Assembly: GCA_037439945.1 (NCBI GenBank)
Contig: JBBIVA010000040.1
Span: forward strand, 1-27,929
Length of the DNA stretch: 27,929 bases
Reading direction: 5' to 3'
DNA from: CALEUX01 sp037439945
GTDB taxonomy: Bacteria > Bacteroidota > Bacteroidia > Bacteroidales > Marinilabiliaceae
In this document: positions 7,684-14,254 of the stretch, piece after piece
Layout: the number at the start of each line of letters is the position of its first letter
How positions within the stretch are numbered: position 1 is the first letter of the stretch
Notes under the pieces: model-generated
What the model was told of the DNA's origin: nothing
Databases searched by the model: none
What the model saw: only the letters and a program-made list of their open reading frames with translations
Made by a program: the position numbers and the translations under genes

Positions 7684-9201
7684 ATGATGAAACCTATAAA
7701 TGAGCTTATTAAAGAAAAACCTTGGCTTGGTTGGGTTATTTTCTTCGGAACAATTGTAATTGTTTTTTTACTTGGATTATTCGCTTCCTCCATAATTGAA
7801 CGCAGGACCGAGGCAGTGTTTGCATACACACCCCAGGTTAAACACGGACAATTTGAACCACGAAATGAGGTTTGGGGACAAAACTTCCCAAGGCAGTATC
7901 AATCATATATTCAAAGTGCAGATACTTCATTTAAAAGCAAATACAATGGGGGCGCACTTGTTGATGCGCTCGAGAACGACCCGCGTATGGTAATTCTTTG
8001 GGCAGGCTATGCCTTTTCAAGAGATTATAATCAGCCCAGAGGCCACTATTATTCGGTTAAGGATGTTTACAATACCCTTCGGGTTGGGGCTCCAATGGAT
8101 GGGAAACCAAGTTTTCAGCCAAATACCTGCTGGACTTGTAAAAGCCCTGATGTACCAAGGCTCATGAACGAGCTGGGAGTGGCTGAATTCTATAAAGGAA
8201 GTTGGGAAACACAAGGAACAGAAGTTGTAAACCATATTGGTTGCAGTGATTGCCACAATGCACAAACTATGAACCTTCAGATTTCCCGACCCGCACTTGT
8301 TGAAGCGTTTAAACGGCAGGGTAAGGATATTTCAACAGCTACACACCAGGAAATGAGAAGCCTTGTATGCGCACAATGCCATGTTGAGTACTATTTTAAT
8401 AAAAAAATAGTGGAAGGGGTTAATTATCTGACCTTTCCCTGGGATATTGGTATGAGCGTTGATGAAATGGAAACCTATTATGATAATATTGAATTTTCTG
8501 ATTGGACCCACACACTAAGTAAAGCCCCAATGCTAAAAGCCCAACATCCCGATTATGAAGTTTATGCAACAGGTATACACGCCCAGAGAGGGGTTTCGTG
8601 TGCCGATTGCCACATGCCTTACAAAAGCGAGGGAGGCCAAAAATTTACAAATCATCATATACAAAGCCCTTTAAATAATGTCTCAAGTTCTTGCCAGGTC
8701 TGTCATAGGGAGGAAACAGCTAAACTGGTTCAAAATGTTTACGACCGTCAGGATAAAATCAAGGAAATAAGATTGCAGCTTGAAGATCAGCTTGTAAAAG
8801 CACATTTAGAAGCAAAATTTGCATGGGACAAGGGTGCCAGTGATGAACAAATGAAGGAAATACTTACAAATATAAGACATGCTCAATGGAGATGGGATTA
8901 CGCTGCAGCAGGCCATGGTAATTCATTCCATAACCCCTTAGAAACCAGCAGGGTTATTTCAACAGGGATTTCATTGGCTCAGGAAGCCAGAATTAAGTTA
9001 ACAAGATTACTTGCATCATTGGGACATGTTCAACCCGTTACCTACCCTGATATTTCATCAAAAGCAAAAGCACAGGCTTATATTGGGCTGGATATGAATA
9101 AACTGAAAAGTGAAAAAAAGGAATTTCTCAATAAAGTAATTCCTGCATGGTTAGAGGACGCTAAAAAACGCGAAGACAATTACCCTGTGTCTAAAAACTA
9201 G
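7684..9201 (+). CDS. nrfA: Ammonia-forming cytochrome c nitrite reductase NrfA (pentaheme)
   Basis: NrfA reduces nitrite to ammonium with six electrons from NrfH, outside the cytoplasmic membrane. The 505-residue protein has an N-terminal hydrophobic segment (about 15-37) acting as uncleaved anchor or signal. The active-site heme motif is the diagnostic CWTCK at 149-153 (lysine instead of histidine). Four CXXCH motifs follow at 187-191, 229-233, 306-310 and 337-341. Candidate active-site residues are R119 (PRGHYY), a tyrosine in VEYYF (236-237) and H299 (GIHAQRG). Length and motif order are normal. NrfA also reduces NO and hydroxylamine, fitting its place beside hcp and the Crp/Fnr gene. Confidence 0.97.
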   Translation: MMKPINELIKEKPWLGWVIFFGTIVIVFLLGLFASSIIERRTEAVFAYTPQVKHGQFEPRNEVWGQNFPRQYQSYIQSADTSFKSKYNGGALVDALENDPRMVILWAGYAFSRDYNQPRGHYYSVKDVYNTLRVGAPMDGKPSFQPNTCWTCKSPDVPRLMNELGVAEFYKGSWETQGTEVVNHIGCSDCHNAQTMNLQISRPALVEAFKRQGKDISTATHQEMRSLVCAQCHVEYYFNKKIVEGVNYLTFPWDIGMSVDEMETYYDNIEFSDWTHTLSKAPMLKAQHPDYEVYATGIHAQRGVSCADCHMPYKSEGGQKFTNHHIQSPLNNVSSSCQVCHREETAKLVQNVYDRQDKIKEIRLQLEDQLVKAHLEAKFAWDKGASDEQMKEILTNIRHAQWRWDYAAAGHGNSFHNPLETSRVISTGISLAQEARIKLTRLLASLGHVQPVTYPDISSKAKAQAYIGLDMNKLKSEKKEFLNKVIPAWLEDAKKREDNYPVSKN

Positions 9202-9256
9202 ATGTTCGCATTCAGTTAGGTATTATTGACTTTTTCAATTAGTTTTATATTAAATC

Positions 9257-9305
9257 CCTGTAATTATTACCAATCCGTTTGTTGGTATTATTTGCAGGTT
9301 TTTTT
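9257..9305 (+). terminator. Terminator after nrfA
   Basis: An inverted repeat of 17-base arms (9257-9273 and 9282-9298, 14 of 17 pairing with one further G-U) is followed directly by seven T residues. It lies 56 bases after the nrfA stop, in the gap between convergent genes. Confidence 0.65.
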
Positions 9306-9347
9306 CTATAATTCAGATGAAAGTATTATTCATTAATCAGACTCGGA

Positions 9348-10103
9348 TTATAAATATCCTCTTATTAAATAAACCCCGATACCAACCCACTCTTTAAACA
9401 ATATATCCCAGCCACAAAGTGTTCCGGCTGATGGAATAAACAAATCTTCAGGTTTAAGTTTACCCATAGGTCTTAAAAAATCTGTATTCACCGGATTAAC
9501 TTTAAAACCCTGTTTTTCAAAACACCTTTTGGCACGTGGCATATGCCAGGCTGAGGTAACAAGGACTATTTCCCTGGGTAAATTATTTCTTTCAAAAATT
9601 TCCAGCGAATATCTGGCATTTTCATAGGTGTTACGCGAAAGAGAATCTATAAGTATTAAATCTTTATTAATACCCATAATTATTAAAAGTTCTTTAAGAT
9701 AAGAACTCTCAGGCCTGTAATTATACAAATAGCTGGCATTGCCACCTGAGATCACAATATTTTTAACACTGTTTTGCTTACTAATAAGAATTGCCTGCAT
9801 TAGCCTGTCATTGCTTTGTGAAAATTTAACCCGTCCCGACGGTTGGTGGTGTGAACTAATGCCTCCAAGCACAATTATATTATGGCATTTGGGGTTATTA
9901 ACAGGTAAAGGTTCGGGTAAATCTTCCCAACAACCAATTACAAGTCTGAATAAAAATGGGTTACTGAATACCGCCAAAATTATAAGTGAGGTTAGAAAAA
10001 ATCGTTTGCGGAACCGACGAATAAAAATTGCAAACAGGGCCATTATTATGGCTACACTAAAGGGCGATACCAAAAAAAGCAATATTTTAGAAAGAATATA
10101 CAT
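9348..10103 (-). CDS. YdcF/ElyC/SanA-family membrane protein (DUF218)
   Basis: A membrane-anchored protein with two N-terminal hydrophobic segments (within residues 1-30 and about 35-60) and a DUF218 domain. Visible motifs are IIVLGG, FSQSNDRLMQAI, ISGGNASY, DSLSRNTYENARYS and VTSAWHMPRAKRCFEKQGF, all typical of the family. ElyC/SanA members affect cell-envelope integrity in E. coli, but the reaction is not settled. I prefer the ATG at 10103 (251 residues, MYILSKILLFLVSP), because relatives begin this way; an ATG at 10142 would add 13 residues. A TATAATTTG-like sequence just upstream of 10103 on this strand supports the shorter form. The trpB terminator precedes it, so it is probably transcribed alone. 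Confidence 0.85.
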   Translation of the reverse strand: MYILSKILLFLVSPFSVAIIMALFAIFIRRFRKRFFLTSLIILAVFSNPFLFRLVIGCWEDLPEPLPVNNPKCHNIIVLGGISSHHQPSGRVKFSQSNDRLMQAILISKQNSVKNIVISGGNASYLYNYRPESSYLKELLIIMGINKDLILIDSLSRNTYENARYSLEIFERNNLPREIVLVTSAWHMPRAKRCFEKQGFKVNPVNTDFLRPMGKLKPEDLFIPSAGTLCGWDILFKEWVGIGVYLIRGYL

Positions 10104-10153
10104 CAAAAACCAAATTATACCACCAAAAAAAGATTTGCACATAACAAATTAAC

Positions 10154-10180
10154 AAAAAAGCTATCCAATGCAGATAGCTA
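10154..10180 (-). terminator. Terminator after trpB
   Basis: On the minus strand AGCTATC and GATAGCT form a 7-bp stem with a 7-base loop, followed by a run of six T residues. It lies about 30 bases past the trpB stop and separates trpB from the YdcF-family gene. Confidence 0.78.
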
Positions 10181-10209
10181 TTTTGTTAATTTTATATTTT
10201 GGTTCGGTT

Positions 10210-11412
10210 TTAATAATCCTTCCCATAATTATCCATAACAAAATCCAAATCCTTGTCTCCGCGTCCGCTCAAATTCACAAGTATCGATGTTTGTGGTTGA
10301 AGCTGGGCCATTTTAATGGCATAAGCCACTGCATGTGCACTTTCCAGAGCTGGAATTATTCCTTCCATCCTGCTTAATTCAAAAAAAGCATTAATTGTTT
10401 CACTATCAGAGACTATATCATATTTAACCCTGCCCAAATCCTTTAACATGCTGTGTTCAGGTCCTACTCCGGGGTAATCAAGACCACTGGCTACTGAATA
10501 AACGGGGCTGGGCTCACCCTTGTCATCTTGAAGTAAATAGCACTTAAAACCATGAATTATACCCGGTTTACCAAAGGTCATTGTAGCTGCGTGGTCACCT
10601 TCTTTTAATGAAATTCCACCAGGCTCAACACCAATCAACTCACATTCCTCATCATCAATAAAACCTGAAAATAAACCCATAGCATTACTACCGCCACCAA
10701 CACAAGCAACAACACTATCGGGAAGCTCACCGGTCATGTCAAAAAACTGCTCCCTGGCCTCAATTCCTACCACCCTCTGAAAATCCCGCACCAGCATTGG
10801 AAATGGATGCGGGCCAACCACCGACCCTATGCAATATATTGTACTTTCAGGGTCCTGAAGATAGGCCATGAAAGCAGAATCAACTGCTTCTTTTAGTGTT
10901 TTTAATCCTGCTGATACCGGAACTACCTTTGCCCCAAGTATTTTCATACGTACTACATTAGGATGCTCCTTTGCAATATCAACTTCGCCCATATGAATTT
11001 CACACTCAAGGCCAAAATAAGCTGCAGCCGTTGCTAAAGCTACTCCATGTTGCCCGGCGCCTGTTTCAGCAATAAGCTTTTTCTTTCCAAGGTATTTAGC
11101 CAGTAAGGCCTCTCCCATGCAATGGTTAAGTTTATGAGCACCTGTATGGTTTAAATCCTCGCGTTTAAGGTATATTCTGCCCCCATATTTCTCTGACAAA
11201 CGGTTACAATAGTAAACCGGTGTAGGCCTACCCTGATAATGTTTCCTGATACTTCTAAGTTCTGAAATAAAATTATGTGATTTACTTATGGCAAAATAAG
11301 CATCAGTAATTTTTTTCATTTCCGCCTCTAAAACCGGTGGAATAAAGGCACCTCCATACTCATTAAAATAACCATCCTTTGAAGGATATTTCTTAAAATA
11401 GTTTTCAGACAT
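10210..11412 (-). CDS. trpB: Tryptophan synthase beta chain (stand-alone TrpB)
   Basis: A 400-residue PLP enzyme that joins indole and serine to make tryptophan. Motifs: the PLP lysine K94 in KREDLNHTGAHKLN, the catalytic glutamate E117 in ETGAGQHG, GSVVGPHPFP, the PLP-phosphate loop CVGGGSNA, and SGRGDKD near the C-terminus. It belongs to the TrpB1-like type but deviates at usually constant places (HKLNHCMGEALL, HPNVVRMKILGA). No trpA, trpC, trpD or trpE is adjacent; the neighbours are a YdcF-type gene and a ROK kinase, and it has its own terminator. It may salvage indole alone, or be a second copy besides a full trp operon elsewhere; the window cannot decide this. Confidence 0.93.
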   Translation of the reverse strand: MSENYFKKYPSKDGYFNEYGGAFIPPVLEAEMKKITDAYFAISKSHNFISELRSIRKHYQGRPTPVYYCNRLSEKYGGRIYLKREDLNHTGAHKLNHCMGEALLAKYLGKKKLIAETGAGQHGVALATAAAYFGLECEIHMGEVDIAKEHPNVVRMKILGAKVVPVSAGLKTLKEAVDSAFMAYLQDPESTIYCIGSVVGPHPFPMLVRDFQRVVGIEAREQFFDMTGELPDSVVACVGGGSNAMGLFSGFIDDEECELIGVEPGGISLKEGDHAATMTFGKPGIIHGFKCYLLQDDKGEPSPVYSVASGLDYPGVGPEHSMLKDLGRVKYDIVSDSETINAFFELSRMEGIIPALESAHAVAYAIKMAQLQPQTSILVNLSGRGDKDLDFVMDNYGKDY

Positions 11413-11535
11413 AATTTTGAGATTTTTGAAACGTTAAAATAATCAATTTAAATAAAACATGATTATTTTAATTACAATATTTAACTTTTACCATTCAAAT
11501 GAAATCGAATTTTAATTTGAGAAAATAAAAAACAC

Positions 11536-11571
11536 AAAAAAAGGAAGTTGCACAATTGAACAACTTCCTTT
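11536..11571 (-). terminator. Terminator after the ROK kinase gene
   Basis: On the minus strand AAAGGAAGTTG and CAACTTCCTTT form a perfect 11-bp stem with a 10-base loop, running straight into a T-rich tail. It begins about 20 bases past the kinase stop. Confidence 0.85.
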
Positions 11572-11590
11572 AAAAAAAAACAATAAATTA

Positions 11591-12568
11591 CTATTTTTCA
11601 ATTTCTTTCCAAACCAATGCACTTGCGCCGACAATAGCAGCATCGCCTGCGCTCAGTTTTGAAGGAAGTACCTTAATCTTGTTTTTAAAGATAGGTAATA
11701 AGTGTGCTTCCATACTGTCGATGGTAGGTTTAAAAATAAAATCACCGGCAGCTGTAGGACCTCCAAAAAGGAAAATGGCTTCAGGCGAAAGATGATGCAC
11801 GGTATCGGCCAATCCCTGTCCTAGATACTTTCCGGTAAGCTCAAACACTTCCAAAGCGATTTTATCTCCCTTCACAGCTGCATCGTAAATCATTTTCGAA
11901 TTTAATTCGTTAAACGATTTATCGGCCAAAAGACTATCAGTGGCATTGTAATGGGCCATCAGTTCAAAAGCGGTACGTTTCATACCGGGCGCAGAGCAAT
12001 AAGCCTCGAGATGCCCTAAAGCACCGCACGCGCACAAACGACCATTCGGAATAAGTGTGGTATGCCCGCATTCACCAGCAAACCCATCGTGACCATAAAC
12101 CAAGTCACCATTCACTACCACACCGCTTCCTACACCTGTACCCAGAGTGTACATTACAAAATTTTTCATCCCCTTGGCGCCACCATACACCATTTCACCA
12201 ATAGCCGCTGCATTGGCATCGTTGGTTAAAGCCAGATACTTATACTCAGGAAATTGAGCCTTTAACAAATCAACCAAACGAATAACACCTTTAAATGAAA
12301 GGTTTGGTGCATATTCAATGGTTCCATTGTAGTAGTTACCATTGGGGGCCCCAATGCCAATACCCAGTACTTCCGACTCAGGGTTCAGTAAGGTAACTGA
12401 TTTAATCATCTCGCGAACGGCAGCAGCCAAATCTTTCACATACTGGTTAATATCGCCATGTGAAGGCGTATCAATCCCGCCCTTAACCAAAACATTACCA
12501 CCTTCATCAACCACACCAATTGCGGTGTTGGTGCCACCAATGTCAATTCCAATTGCAAACTTCTTCAT
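11591..12568 (-). CDS. ROK-family sugar kinase (glucokinase-like)
   Basis: A 325-residue cytoplasmic kinase that probably phosphorylates glucose or a related hexose with ATP. It has the N-terminal phosphate loop IGIDIGGTNT (6-15), the catalytic aspartate D117 in LTNDANAAAIGE, the glycine-rich LGTGVGSG (142-149), and the ROK signature with GH at 168-169 followed by CACGALGHLE (179-188). In the usual ROK zinc site the third cysteine is in GCXE; here the position is histidine (H186), which can still bind zinc. It lies downstream of the FucP-like transporter on the same strand, with 124 bases and a terminator-like hairpin between, so it may have its own promoter. Substrate is inferred. Confidence 0.9.
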   Translation of the reverse strand: MKKFAIGIDIGGTNTAIGVVDEGGNVLVKGGIDTPSHGDINQYVKDLAAAVREMIKSVTLLNPESEVLGIGIGAPNGNYYNGTIEYAPNLSFKGVIRLVDLLKAQFPEYKYLALTNDANAAAIGEMVYGGAKGMKNFVMYTLGTGVGSGVVVNGDLVYGHDGFAGECGHTTLIPNGRLCACGALGHLEAYCSAPGMKRTAFELMAHYNATDSLLADKSFNELNSKMIYDAAVKGDKIALEVFELTGKYLGQGLADTVHHLSPEAIFLFGGPTAAGDFIFKPTIDSMEAHLLPIFKNKIKVLPSKLSAGDAAIVGASALVWKEIEK

Positions 12569-12633
12569 AAAATTCCTTTATTTATTGGTAACAAAGAACA
12601 CTCTTTGCCCCAGGTTATTTAACGACGTGTTTT

Positions 12634-12674
12634 AAATATAAAAACCCATCACTTTTAATACCAAAGCGATGGGT
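12634..12674 (-). terminator. Hairpin terminator after the sugar transporter gene
   Basis: On the minus strand ACCCATCGCTTT pairs with AAAGTGATGGGT (12-bp stem with one G-U pair, 7-base loop), followed by TTTTTATATTT. It starts about 19 bases past the transporter stop. It may be a partial terminator that sets the ratio of transporter to kinase mRNA. Confidence 0.72.
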
Positions 12675-12692
12675 CTATATCTGTTTATTGTA

Positions 12693-14063
12693 TTAAGCTC
12701 TTCTGATTTTACTACCCTTTACAGCAAAGAAGAAGATGTAAAGGTAACAAATGGCCGGAACAATATAGGCATACGTATAACCATAATTATCGGCAATTGA
12801 ACCCATAAGCGGCGGAATAACGGCACCACCTACAATTAAGGCATTGATGATGCCCGAAGCCGATGCCAACTCACCACCCTTAAGATCTTTAACTGCAAGC
12901 GCAAAGATATTTGGGAACATAATAGAGTTGAACAAACCAATTGATACTACAGTCCATAATGCTACGTGGCCCTGGGTAAAAGTAGTAACCAATCCAAGAA
13001 CACCTGCAACCAGTGCAAAAATACCTAACGAACGGGCTGGTTGACCTTTACCAACAAGCATAAAGATATAGTTAACCAAAGCAATTCCGGTAAAGATAGC
13101 ACCGATTTTCCAGTTCCAATCGGTAACGAAAGCACCTGAAATAAAGGCCAGAATCAATACAAAGAAAGAATAAATGTACTTTTTAGATTGTTGTGCATCA
13201 GAAAACATTATGGAACCAAAGAAACGTCCCACCATAGCTCCGCCCCAATAAATGGCTGCATAGGTTGAGGCCATTTCGGCGGATATGCCTAAAGAACTCT
13301 GACCCAGATAGTTCACCAATAATCCGGCGTTACCCACCTCAGCACCCACATAGCAGAAAATACCAAAAGCTCCAAGAAGCACATGTGGATATTTGTAAAT
13401 ACTACCACTCTCTTTCCCTTTACTGGTAGCAATAACAGGCAATTTTATTAAGAACAATAAAACAGCAACTACTATTACAATTAAAGCCATAACTATAAAT
13501 GGGAAAGGAATACGCTCAGCTACCTGCAAACCATAAGCCTGAGCATCGCCATCAACACCGGGAAGTTCAAGTCCACGGAAAATTACAACAGCAATTAACC
13601 AGGGAGCTACCATAGTTGCAATGGAGTTCAAAGCCTGAGTTAAATTCAAACGGCTTGAAGCAGCACTTTCAGGGCCAATTGCTGTAACATAAGGATTTGC
13701 TGAAACCTGTAAAAATACCACACCAGTTGCTAAAATAAATGTAGCAAGAAGAAATAATTCAAAAGAAGGGATTTTTGCTGCTGGTACAAAAATTAAACTA
13801 CCGATGGCCATTAAGATAAGGCCCAGACTTACCGTCCATTTGTATCCAATTCTATTAATCAGCATTCCTGTAGGTACAGACATAACTGGATAAGCAATAA
13901 AAAAGGCGGACGTTAATAATTGCGCGCCAAATTCGCTAAGTCCAAAAATTTTCATCACAGGAGCTGTTAACTGTATAATAAATGTTGTGGCAAAACCAAA
14001 AATGAAAAAGATGGCTCCGAATACGGTCATGCCAACCAGATGGTTGTTACTTTTATTTTCCAT
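12693..14063 (-). CDS. FucP/GluP-type sugar:proton symporter (MFS, FHS family)
   Basis: A 456-residue inner-membrane transporter with about twelve hydrophobic segments. It shows FHS-family features: GAIFFIFGFATTF in the first helix, FFIAYPVMSVPTGMLINRIGYKW in helices 2-3, LQVSANPYVTAIGP and SRLNLTQALNSIATMVAP in the N-terminal half, and GLFNSIMFPNIFALAV in the C-terminal half. Relatives take up fucose, glucose or galactose with protons. It is transcribed toward the ROK kinase and divergently from the GH2 enzyme, with 191 bases between the starts. That context suggests import of the sugar released by the GH2 enzyme. The exact substrate cannot be read from the sequence. Confidence 0.92.
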   Translation of the reverse strand: MENKSNNHLVGMTVFGAIFFIFGFATTFIIQLTAPVMKIFGLSEFGAQLLTSAFFIAYPVMSVPTGMLINRIGYKWTVSLGLILMAIGSLIFVPAAKIPSFELFLLATFILATGVVFLQVSANPYVTAIGPESAASSRLNLTQALNSIATMVAPWLIAVVIFRGLELPGVDGDAQAYGLQVAERIPFPFIVMALIVIVVAVLLFLIKLPVIATSKGKESGSIYKYPHVLLGAFGIFCYVGAEVGNAGLLVNYLGQSSLGISAEMASTYAAIYWGGAMVGRFFGSIMFSDAQQSKKYIYSFFVLILAFISGAFVTDWNWKIGAIFTGIALVNYIFMLVGKGQPARSLGIFALVAGVLGLVTTFTQGHVALWTVVSIGLFNSIMFPNIFALAVKDLKGGELASASGIINALIVGGAVIPPLMGSIADNYGYTYAYIVPAICYLYIFFFAVKGSKIRRA

Positions 14064-14254
14064 ATTATTTAAATAAAGTTAGATGTGTATGCAATGATAC
14101 TTTAATTTTCAGTTTTTCACAAAAATTTAAGGATTGAAAAAAGGTAAAACAGGCTTTTTTATATTATAACACTCATTTATTGATGATTGAATTTTAGGTA
14201 TTTTGATTTTGCTTTAGTAAAATTGCAAACTATAATAATTTTTATTAAAACTTT

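Noticed and set aside
9739..10152. Plus-strand open frame opposite the YdcF-family gene
   Set aside because: Antisense shadow; the minus-strand protein has clear family motifs.
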